Source: Deltaproteobacteria bacterium UBA5329 (GTDB taxonomy: Bacteria > Desulfobacterota > Syntrophorhabdia > Syntrophorhabdales > Syntrophorhabdaceae). Taken from it: a stretch of DNA of 5,254 bases. The notes beneath the pieces are model-generated. The model saw only the letters and a program-made list of their open reading frames with translations. It had not been told where the DNA came from and searched no databases. The stretch's first letter is position 1. The number at the start of each line of letters is the position of its first letter. This document shows positions 1 to 5,233 of this stretch, one piece after another. Location: the NCBI GenBank assembly GCA_002408185.1, contig DHQV01000008.1, positions 6,386 to 11,639 on the forward strand. Reading direction: 5' to 3'. The translations under genes were made by a program, and so were the position numbers.

Positions 1-2
1 CA

Positions 3-122
3 ATCGTGAGGGTATCGGTCCATACACGTGGTGGTGCCTCCGCTTACTCTTTTCTGTCCAATCCAGTCCGCTACGGTAATGTTCTTACACAAATGATCGC
101 GAGAATAAGGAAGGGGTATTAG
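3..122 (+). CDS. possible 3' end of an upstream ORF, product unknown
   Basis: This frame is open from the left edge of the window for 39 codons and ends with TAG at 120-122. The translation contains SAYSFLSNPVRYGNVLTQMI and ends in a basic tail (RIRKGY), which reads like a protein C-terminus. I do not recognise the family. A competing frame is open from position 2 to a TAA at 77-79, so an open stretch this short could be chance. If real, it lies about 200 bases before yedE and is probably a separate transcription unit. Confidence 0.25.
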   Translation: MVRVSVHTRGGASAYSFLSNPVRYGNVLTQMIARIRKGY

Positions 123-130
123 AGAGAATA

Positions 131-268
131 ATGTGCGGGGTTACAAGCTTCACAGGAACGCAGATAGAAAAAGACATAACGGGATTAAACACAAGGGCAA
201 AGGCTGATCTAATAACAACATTGAATAATTTGCTGAGCATCTATCGATATAATCGATTAGACATATAG
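131..268 (+). CDS. doubtful small ORF, 45 codons
   Basis: ATG at 131 opens a 45-residue frame ending in TAG at 266-268. The predicted peptide starts MCGVTSFTGTQIEKDI and is polar, with no membrane segment or recognisable domain. The spacing just before the ATG lacks a clear Shine-Dalgarno site: the purine-rich AAGGAAGGGG is about 14 bases too far upstream. Its 3' end runs through the promoter-like palindromes before yedE, which argues against it being coding. It could be a leader peptide or simply chance. Confidence 0.15.
   Translation: MCGVTSFTGTQIEKDITGLNTRAKADLITTLNNLLSIYRYNRLDI
221..253 (+). promoter_or_regulatory. possible promoter of the selenium operon
   Basis: A consensus -10 hexamer TATAAT lies at 248-253 in an AT-rich stretch, about 75 bases before the yedE ATG. 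The best -35-like match is TTGAAT at 221-226, but the 21-base spacer is longer than the usual 16-18, so use of a standard sigma-70 promoter is uncertain. TATGAT at 277-282 is a weaker alternative -10. No intergenic gap inside the operon is large enough for an obvious second promoter, so transcription of all five genes probably starts in this upstream region. Confidence 0.35.
242..259. promoter_or_regulatory. two abutting palindromes, candidate operator
   Basis: TATCGATA (242-249) is a perfect 8-base palindrome and is immediately followed by TAATCGATTA (250-259), a perfect 10-base palindrome. Both are centred on the same ATCGAT core, spaced 9 bases centre to centre, and they overlap the -10-like TATAAT at 248-253. 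A DNA-binding dimer sitting here would block initiation. A further short inverted repeat, GTTAT (271-275) and ATAAC (285-289), follows. The regulator is unknown, and short AT-rich palindromes also occur by chance. Confidence 0.3.
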
Positions 269-326
269 AAGTTATCTATGATAAATAACCGCTAAGCATT
301 CAAAAAACTCTGTAAAGGACTATACG

Positions 327-1421
327 ATGGCAAAGTTTGTACAACTTTTTTCATCACGCTGGGGAATCATTGTAACAGGGGCTATCATCGGGGTCCTTGC
401 CCAGCTTTTGCAGAAGTGGGGAAATCCGGCAAACATGGGCATCTGTGTGGCATGTTTCGAACGAGACATTGCGGGTGCTCTAGGACTTCACCGGGCCGCT
501 GTCGTCCAGTATATGCGGCCCGAAATCATCGGTTTTGTTCTTGGTTCGATGATTGCTGCCTATTCGTTCAAGGAATTCCGGTCGCGGGTCGGGTCTGCAC
601 CGATTGTTCGTTTTATCCTTGGCGCCTTTGCCATGATCGGCGCCCTGGTCTTTCTGGGCTGCCCCTGGCGGGCGGCGCTTCGTTTGGCTGGTGGTGACTG
701 GAATGCCATCTTCGGCCTGCTCGGGCTTATTGGAGGAATATGGGTCGGTACGTTTTTTCTGAGAGGCGGTTACAACCTCGGCCGTTCGCAAGCCACCCAT
801 ACATCGGTCGGATGGCTGCTGCCCCTGACGATGCTGGGTCTCCTTGTTCTTATGTTCGTCTTCCCGCATGTACCGGGACAGGACAAGAGCGGCATCCTGT
901 TTTACAGCATGAAAGGTCCCGGCTCCATGCACGCTGCCCTTCTTGTATCCCTTGCGGTTGGCCTCTTCATCGGGTTTCTGGCCCAGAGAAGCCGGTTCTG
1001 CACCATGGGGGCGATCCGGGACATGATCCTGTTCAGGCAATCCCATCTCCTTTCAGGGTTTGTCGCACTCGTGGTGTTTGCTTTCCTGACCAATCTGGTT
1101 TTGGGACAGTTCCATCCCGGCTTTGCAAAACAGCCTGTGGCGCATACGATGGGCCTGTGGAATTTCGGGGGGATGGTGCTGGCAGGATTAGCCTTTGCCC
1201 TGGCCGGCGGGTGCCCGGGACGGCAACTCTTTCTTGCCGGTGAGGGCGATGGGGATGCGGCGGTGTTTGTATTCGGAATGATCTTCGGCGCGGGTATTTC
1301 CCACAACTTCGGATTGGCCAGTTCACCCGACGGCGTGGGCCCCTACGGGATTCCCGCTGTGATCATAGGCCTTTTGGCTTGCCTGTTTATCGGCTTTACG
1401 ATGAGGAAGCAGACTGCCTGA
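327..1421 (+). CDS. yedE: YedE-family membrane transporter, probable selenium uptake
   Basis: This 364-residue polytopic inner-membrane protein belongs to the YedE/YeeE (DUF395) family, whose members move sulfur-containing ions such as thiosulfate; the YedE branch is associated with selenium metabolism. About ten hydrophobic segments can be traced (roughly 13-30, 66-80, 95-111, 126-145, 162-180, 203-219, 241-259, 280-295, 312-324, 342-357). It shows the family's two-fold repeat: ICVACFERDI then GCPWR and LAGGDW in the first half, matched by SRFCTMGAIRDM then GGCPGRQ and LAGEGDGDA in the second. Cys40, Cys43, Cys112, Cys225 and Cys296 are the likely substrate-handling thiols. The start is supported by AAAGGA at 314-319, seven bases before the ATG. 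It is the first gene of the operon, 27 bases before the tusA-like gene. The transported species (selenite, selenide or a sulfur analogue) cannot be read from the sequence; the Se assignment rests on linkage to selD. Confidence 0.93.
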   Translation: MAKFVQLFSSRWGIIVTGAIIGVLAQLLQKWGNPANMGICVACFERDIAGALGLHRAAVVQYMRPEIIGFVLGSMIAAYSFKEFRSRVGSAPIVRFILGAFAMIGALVFLGCPWRAALRLAGGDWNAIFGLLGLIGGIWVGTFFLRGGYNLGRSQATHTSVGWLLPLTMLGLLVLMFVFPHVPGQDKSGILFYSMKGPGSMHAALLVSLAVGLFIGFLAQRSRFCTMGAIRDMILFRQSHLLSGFVALVVFAFLTNLVLGQFHPGFAKQPVAHTMGLWNFGGMVLAGLAFALAGGCPGRQLFLAGEGDGDAAVFVFGMIFGAGISHNFGLASSPDGVGPYGIPAVIIGLLACLFIGFTMRKQTA

Positions 1422-1448
1422 GGGCTGTCTCGATAAGGAGGAGTAAGA

Positions 1449-1667
1449 ATGAGCGTAATCGTTGATGCCAGAGGGCTTTCATGTCCACAGCCTGTTCTCT
1501 CAACGGCGGATGAGATCAAGAAGGTAAAAAAGGGTGAAATCGTCGTTCTTGTGGACACAGACACGTCCAAAGAGAACGTTTCCCGTTTCGCGGCTTCCCA
1601 GGGATGGACGGTGAAAAGCGTTGAGCAGGAAGGGACCGGATACCGTATCAGCATTACAAAGGATTGA
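1449..1667 (+). CDS. TusA/SirA-like sulfur (selenium) carrier protein
   Basis: A 72-residue cytoplasmic protein with the full TusA/SirA fold signature: a short beta strand, then DARGLSCPQPVL with the CPxP motif at residues 12-15. Cys12 is the expected persulfide (or perselenide) carrier. The length matches a single domain, so this is the equivalent of the N-terminal domain of YedF without YedF's C-terminal DsrE-like half. A very strong Shine-Dalgarno AAGGAGGAG (1435-1443) lies five bases before the ATG, suggesting high expression compared with its neighbours. The protein probably takes sulfur or selenium from YedE or a cysteine desulfurase/selenocysteine lyase and hands it to the downstream proteins. 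Its TGA stop is followed in the same frame by TTA and the ATG of the next gene. A role in tRNA 2-thiolation, as for true TusA, is possible, but the neighbours point to selenium. Confidence 0.92.
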   Translation: MSVIVDARGLSCPQPVLSTADEIKKVKKGEIVVLVDTDTSKENVSRFAASQGWTVKSVEQEGTGYRISITKD

Positions 1668-1670
1668 TTA

Positions 1671-2210
1671 ATGTCGTTGCTGGGATTTTTGAAAAAGAAT
1701 CGGCAGGAGCTTGAGCAAAGGGAGGACATGGGCCGTGGTTTTCTTGTATTTGAGAACACCAGCGAGGTAATACAGGCTGAACGGATTCTCAAGACAGGCG
1801 GCTTCAGCATACGGGTAATGGGACCGCCACCTGAAATCCGCAAGGGCTGTGACCTCGTCATAGAGTTTCCATTAATAGAAGAGCTTGACGTACTGCGCCA
1901 TCTCGAACAGGATGGCCTGAAGCCCCTCGAAATGGTACCGGTCACCGGTCCTTTGCTGAAACCCATTAATCTCTTTTATCGAAAAGACTACGGCCGGTAT
2001 CTGATGATCCGGGCGGCAAATATGAAACTGACTATTGACAAAGAAACGGCCATAATCGTGAACGTGTCCGGGGGAGGCTGCCCGGATGTCCCATACCTGG
2101 CATGGCAGCTCATCGGTAAAAGCCTCTATGAAGCTCCCGCTCCAAAGGAGATCGGGCACACCCTCTGCGGGTATGCTCTCCAGCTCGCCTACGAGGAGAT
2201 GAGGAAATAA
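1671..2210 (+). CDS. DUF3343 (putative Se/S carrier-like) protein with C-terminal extension
   Basis: This 179-residue soluble protein has an N-terminal region (about 21-90) matching DUF3343, annotated as a putative Se/S carrier. The match rests on GFLVFENTSEVIQAERILK, the PPPEIRKGC segment with Cys60 at the conserved cysteine position, and an aliphatic beta-alpha-beta pattern. Residues 1-20 are a charged lead-in. DUF3343 proteins are usually near 80 residues, so about 90 residues are extra. This extension holds a second possible thiol site, VSGGGCPDVPYLA (Cys137), and a third cysteine in HTLCGYAL (Cys166); I do not recognise this half. AAAGG at 1658-1662 serves as a ribosome site eight bases before the ATG. 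The gene begins three bases after the tusA-like stop and overlaps the next gene by one base (TAATG). Selenium or sulfur carriage between the TusA-like protein and SelD is inferred from the domain and context. Confidence 0.8.
   Translation: MSLLGFLKKNRQELEQREDMGRGFLVFENTSEVIQAERILKTGGFSIRVMGPPPEIRKGCDLVIEFPLIEELDVLRHLEQDGLKPLEMVPVTGPLLKPINLFYRKDYGRYLMIRAANMKLTIDKETAIIVNVSGGGCPDVPYLAWQLIGKSLYEAPAPKEIGHTLCGYALQLAYEEMRK
1680..1706 (+). other. hairpin after the in-frame TGA between tusA-like and DUF3343 genes
   Basis: GATTTTT (1684-1690) can pair with AAGAATC (1695-1701) across a GAAA loop, giving seven pairs including one T-G wobble. CTG (1680-1682) and CAG (1704-1706) can extend it beyond a small internal loop. 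The loop starts with G and lies 23 bases after the TGA at 1665-1667, which meets the general geometry of a bacterial SECIS. The stem is AT-rich and weak, and this sequence is also coding, so it may have no function. Confidence 0.2.
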
Positions 2211-3070
2211 TGCTTGCAGTAGTCGGAACGATCCCCGTTGAGGGGTTTCCTCTGGTGGCTGGACGTGCACAAATCAAGGGAGACGACCTGATGATCGAGA
2301 AGCACGCCGTCCCGATAAACCGGGGAACGCCGGCACTGATTGCTTCTGCCATCAGAACAGGTCAAAGCCGTGCTCTCCAAGACCCTTTTTGCTACCTGGT
2401 AGGTGATATTGGCCGGGGTACAGGAAGCCGGCATCTTTACGAATACCTGACCCAAGACTTGGCCAGGCACGACTTCGATACAGTGACCTTCCACTACCTG
2501 CAACCGGACATCGAGTGGCAGAGCCGGGTTATGTCGGCGATCAAGAAGCTGGACCCTGCTCCTGTCCTCATCGCTGACGCCGGGTTCATGTATGGGGCGA
2601 AAATGGCTGGCCTGTCAGAGAATTTTGCACTCTTCACACCTGATTTGGGGGAACTCGCCTTTCTGGCGGACGAGGAAGCTCCCCATCCCTTTTACACGCG
2701 CGGTTTCATTCTCCATGAAGAGAATCATGTACCGGATCTCATATCCCACGCCTACGAGCACCATAACGCCGCGCGCCACCTGCTTGTGAAAGGCAGTCAG
2801 GACTATATCGCTAATCGGGAAGGTGTCTTGTCTGTTGTCGACGCCCCTGTCGAGGAGGCCATGGAGGCCATAGGCGGAACAGGAGACACATTGACCGGCA
2901 TTGTCTCGGCCCTCATTTCTGCAGGCATGGAGGTCTCAAAGGCGGCGAGGATTGCCGCAAAGGTGAATCGAGTGGCAGGGTCATACGCAAAACCAACCCC
3001 TGCCACACAGGTGATGGAAATAATCAGACACATACCTGAGGCGCTGGAAATTTGCATGAGAAAAACGTGA
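2210..3070 (+). CDS. ribokinase-fold protein resembling NAD(P)H-hydrate dehydratase/sugar kinase
   Basis: A 286-residue soluble protein of the ribokinase-like superfamily, closest in pattern to the C-terminal YjeF/NnrD (ADP- or ATP-dependent NAD(P)HX dehydratase) branch. Visible motifs are LIADAGFMYG (120-129), FTPDLGELAFLAD (142-154, compare TPHPGE in NnrD), LLVKGSQD (191-198) and the anion-hole/catalytic GGTGDTLTG (222-230), with Asp226 as the expected base. A helix rich in Ala (AARIAAKVNRVAG) follows, as in the family. The family's N-terminal epimerase domain is absent. The ATG overlaps the previous stop by one base, with GAGGA at 2201-2205 four bases upstream, and its stop overlaps the selD ATG (TGATG), so translation is probably coupled on both sides. 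True NAD(P)HX repair is possible, but its position between a putative Se carrier and SelD suggests a selenium-specific nucleotide-using step. The substrate is unknown. Confidence 0.82.
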   Translation: MLAVVGTIPVEGFPLVAGRAQIKGDDLMIEKHAVPINRGTPALIASAIRTGQSRALQDPFCYLVGDIGRGTGSRHLYEYLTQDLARHDFDTVTFHYLQPDIEWQSRVMSAIKKLDPAPVLIADAGFMYGAKMAGLSENFALFTPDLGELAFLADEEAPHPFYTRGFILHEENHVPDLISHAYEHHNAARHLLVKGSQDYIANREGVLSVVDAPVEEAMEAIGGTGDTLTGIVSALISAGMEVSKAARIAAKVNRVAGSYAKPTPATQVMEIIRHIPEALEICMRKT

Positions 3071-4137
3071 TGGACGACAAGAGGGTACCACGACTGACAG
3101 AAACGGTAAGCGGAGCTGGCTGAGCATCGAAGCTGGGTCCGGGGGACCTGGATAAAGCTTTGTGCGGCCTCACCTTGATGGATGACCCGAACCTCATTGT
3201 GGGGATGGACAGGGCCGACGATGCGGGGGTATATAAGCTCTCCGAAGATCTTGCACTGATTCAAACGGTTGATTTTTTCACCCCCATTGTAGACGACCCT
3301 TACATGTTCGGCCAAATCGCCGCTGCCAACTCGCTGAGCGATGTTTACGCCATGGGTGGGAGACCCCTCACGGCAATGAATATCGTCTGCTTTCCCATCA
3401 AGACAATGGATATATCGGTTTTGAGAGAGATCCTGAGAGGCGGACTTGATAAGATGAAAGAGGCAGGCGTAACGTTGGCCGGCGGACATAGCGTCGAGGA
3501 CCCCGAGCTGAAGTACGGCCTTTCTGTCACAGGAACCGTACACCCTTCCAGGGTGCTGACCAACGTGGGGGCAGAACCGGGAGACAGACTCATCCTGACC
3601 AAGCCTCTTGGTACCGGAATCATTAACACTGCGGTCAAAGCTGGAATGGCAGAGGACGCATTGGCTGCAAAGGTCACGCATGTTATGGCGCGCCTTAACA
3701 AATCAGCAGCAGAGGCAGTTCAGGAAGTGGGCGCCCGTGCCTGTACGGACGTTACGGGGTTCGGCCTTTTGGGCCATTCCTTTGAAATGATTCAGGGCAC
3801 CGGCAGGGGAATCATCATATACGCATCTCGCGTTCCTCTCTTTCATGAGGCCGCGAGCTTTGCAGAGATGGGTTTGGTTCCCGGGGGAACCTATCGTAAT
3901 AGGGATTTCAGAATCCATCAGGTCGACATCGATCCTGATGTCTCGCGGTTTCTGTCGGACATATTTTTCGATCCTCAGACATCTGGGGGGCTACTCGTCG
4001 CCGTATCGCAGGAGAAGGCAGAGAAACTGGTCACAAGACTGAGGGAAAGAGGTATTGATGAAGCAGCCATAATCGGACAGGTAGTAAATGATCCTGAAGA
4101 AAGAATACGTATTTTGGGGTCGCAGCAAGAGACCTGA
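3070..4137 (+). CDS. selD: selenide, water dikinase (selenophosphate synthetase), selenocysteine-containing
   Basis: SelD makes selenophosphate, AMP and phosphate from selenide and ATP, supplying selenium for selenocysteine and selenouridine. The reading frame is 355 residues if the TGA at 3121-3123 is read as Sec18; E. coli SelD is 347. The N-terminus reads GAG-U-ASKLGPGDLDKAL, placing Sec at the catalytic Cys17 position of E. coli and Lys21 at the essential Lys20; the second E. coli cysteine of GCGCK is replaced by Ser20. Further family motifs are RADDAGVY (Asp50, Asp51), VDFFTPIVDDPYMFG, YAMGGRPL, LAGGHSVEDPE, DVTGFGLLGHSFEM, VPGGT and FFDPQTSGGLLVAV. A TTG at 3160 is the only start left if TGA is taken as stop, and it would remove the active site, so ATG 3070 is preferred. 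There is no strong Shine-Dalgarno; the one-base overlap with the kinase-like gene suggests translational coupling. It is the last gene of the operon. Confidence 0.95.
3121..3151 (+). promoter_or_regulatory. Sec TGA codon and bacterial SECIS hairpin in selD
   Basis: The in-frame TGA (3121-3123) is followed by a stem of eight pairs: CTGGGTCC (3133-3140) with GGACCTGG (3144-3151), including two G-T wobbles, closed by a GGG loop (3141-3143). The loop starts 17 bases after the TGA and begins with G, fitting the known rules for bacterial SECIS elements, which lie inside the coding region and bind SelB. An outer alternative pairing, AAGCT (3130-3134) with AGCTT (3156-3160), is also possible. The stem codes for LGPGDL, so it must satisfy both RNA and protein constraints. 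Confidence 0.78.
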
Positions 4138-4142
4138 ACGTC

Positions 4143-4164
4143 CAGTTTTGCCCGGAGCAAACTG
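4143..4164 (+). other. hairpin just downstream of selD
   Basis: CAGTTTTGC (4143-4151) pairs with GCAAACTG (4157-4164) with one bulged T and a CCGGA loop. It begins five bases after the selD stop. There is no T tract after it, so it is a poor intrinsic terminator and may instead protect the 3' end of the message. A competing stem, CGGAGC (4153-4158) with GCTCCG (4170-4175), uses the loop and could form an alternative fold. Confidence 0.4.
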
Positions 4165-4512
4165 TACTGGCTCCGAGAGACCAAAATATTGTTATCGAGC
4201 CTGCAATAAAAACAGAATAGAAGGACGCAGCATCCGAGCAGTTCACAATTCAATTCAAAGCAAATTATTTTGAACTCGGACACGAATTAGATCGGTGTCC
4301 CGTGCCTGCAAAAACAAAGTGCGCTTAATCGATTGGAAGAAAAGATGGCCCTGGCAAAGACGCCAACCGCAATGTTGTTCGCGAGTCGGTTTACGAAATG
4401 GGCACCAAGAATTTATCTGGCTTTCGGAGAAACAATCAAGGCATTGGTAGAGCCCGAGAGCAGAATAAGAAAATTGTGCTTAATATCAAAAAACAGGACG
4501 TTTTTGCCTGCG

Positions 4513-4539
4513 CAAGATCCCCCCGGTGATCTTGTTTTT
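4513..4539 (+). terminator. Rho-independent terminator
   Basis: CAAGATC (4513-4519) and GATCTTG (4528-4534) form a perfect seven-pair stem around an eight-base C/G-rich loop, directly followed by TTTTT (4535-4539). The T tract is on the + strand only, so it ends rightward transcription. It lies about 375 bases past selD and is the first good intrinsic terminator after the operon, so the transcript may have a long 3' untranslated part or carry a non-coding RNA. Confidence 0.68.
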
Positions 4540-4725
4540 AAGGTCTCTTCTGGATCTGGTCGTGATAACCTAAAACTGTCCCACTTAAAGGGCAAATGAT
4601 GACCGAAAAATATCTATACCGAAAAACATCATCGACACCATTCTAATAACTTGCCGGATGTCCCGGAGAAAAGGTGATAACGATGGATCACTATCGTTGA
4701 TGTGAACACGATTGAGGTAAATGGT

Positions 4726-4774
4726 CCCCCGGGGGGTTCCTGTTTCGATTCAGGGGTGTAGGGGGGTGTCTGGG
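4726..4774 (+). other. G-rich tract with CCCCCGGGGG palindrome
   Basis: A ten-base palindrome CCCCCGGGGG (4726-4735) opens a tract with four G runs: 4731-4736, 4753-4756, 4761-4766 and 4772-4774. The spacers are 16, 4 and 5 bases. Four runs of three or more G could form a G-quadruplex, though the first loop is long. It stands out sharply from the AT-rich surroundings. Confidence 0.35.
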
Positions 4775-4789
4775 AAAAGAATTCTTTTC
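4774..4789. repeat. perfect 16-base palindrome
   Basis: GAAAAGAATTCTTTTC is a perfect palindrome with no spacer, abutting the G-rich tract. It could be a protein-binding site, but it lies far from any supported gene, so no function can be assigned. Confidence 0.4.
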
Positions 4790-4898
4790 TTGTTATCCGC
4801 TTCTACAATCGGAATGGTTGATTAAGATCATTATCATCGAGCACAGAAACGCCTTAAAACACACTGTGCAGTTTTTGTGCACCTGACAAAAGAAAACA

Positions 4899-4928
4899 AG
4901 GGGTAACACCGTCCAAGATGTTACCCCT
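4899..4928. repeat. perfect 10-base inverted repeat with 10-base loop
   Basis: AGGGGTAACA (4899-4908) and TGTTACCCCT (4919-4928) are exact reverse complements around a 10-base loop. A run of five T (4939-4943) follows after a gap of ten bases, too far for a standard terminator. The nine bases TAACACCGT at 4904-4912 recur at 4965-4973. A transcription end, a protein site or an element end are all possible. Confidence 0.5.
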
Positions 4929-5001
4929 GCCATTCAGCTTTTTCTAGTAATATCAACTACCAGCTAACACCGTGTAAAGTCGCTGATATCATTGGATATA
5001 T

Positions 5002-5043
5002 CTACGAATCCAAAGGTTAGAGGTTCGATCCCTCTCGGGCGCG
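5002..5043 (+). pseudogene. 3' half of tRNA-Arg(ACG), truncated; candidate attachment site
   Basis: From the anticodon loop onward the sequence is a normal tRNA: loop CTACGAA (5002-5008) with anticodon ACG (5004-5006), the 3' anticodon strand TCCAA, variable loop AGGTT (5014-5018), a perfect T arm AGAGG-TTCGATC-CCTCT (5019-5035), acceptor strand CGGGCGC (5036-5042) and discriminator G (5043). No CCA follows. The expected 5' acceptor strand GCGCCCG and a D arm are missing. TTGGA, which could pair with TCCAA, lies at 4992-4996 but is separated from the loop by TATAT. This is the pattern left when an element integrates at a tRNA 3' end, although decay of a whole tRNA gene is also possible. Confidence 0.62.
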
Positions 5044-5113
5044 CTTTAAAATCAATAACTTACGCCACATCCCCCATAAATGACCATTTAAAGTGCTTCT
5101 ACAAGTCACAAGG

Positions 5114-5145
5114 CTGTCAATGACTGATTTTACAGCCATTGACAG
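5114..5145. repeat. perfect 9-base inverted repeat
   Basis: CTGTCAATG (5114-5122) and CATTGACAG (5137-5145) are exact reverse complements separated by 14 bases, and CTG (5124-5126) with CAG (5133-5135) can extend the stem inward after one mismatch. It lies about 70 bases past the tRNA remnant. There is no adjacent T tract. It may be a protein-binding site or part of a recombination site, but nothing shows which. Confidence 0.45.
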
Positions 5146-5233
5146 AGGTATGGTTTTGTGGAAATTGTCGAAATTGGTAACAGAATTACCTTCCGCCAGC
5201 AAATTTCTTATACTTTCTTTTATACTTTTTTTC

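Noticed and set aside
480..1046. 188-codon frame on the - strand inside yedE
   Set aside because: Low-complexity polar translation opposite a clear membrane protein; a shadow of yedE codon bias.
2803..3681. 292-codon frame on the - strand
   Set aside because: It is antisense to the kinase-like gene and selD, both well supported by family motifs, and its translation resembles nothing known.
3160..4137. selD starting at TTG 3160 (325 residues)
   Set aside because: It lacks the catalytic Sec/Cys and the essential Lys. The frame upstream to ATG 3070 encodes a normal SelD N-terminus interrupted only by the Sec TGA.
4333..4599. 88-codon TTG-started frame
   Set aside because: No recognisable domain, no ribosome site close to the TTG, and a strong intrinsic terminator lies inside it.
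4645..4665. Partner inverted repeat for the possible IS end (TAACTTGCCGGATGTC)
   Set aside because: It matches the reverse complement of the window end only partly, with gaps and mismatches, and no transposase lies between the two.
5017..5202. 61-codon frame on the - strand
   Set aside because: Its end is antisense to the tRNA remnant (RAREGSNL comes from the T arm and acceptor strand) and it runs through the 5114-5145 inverted repeat.
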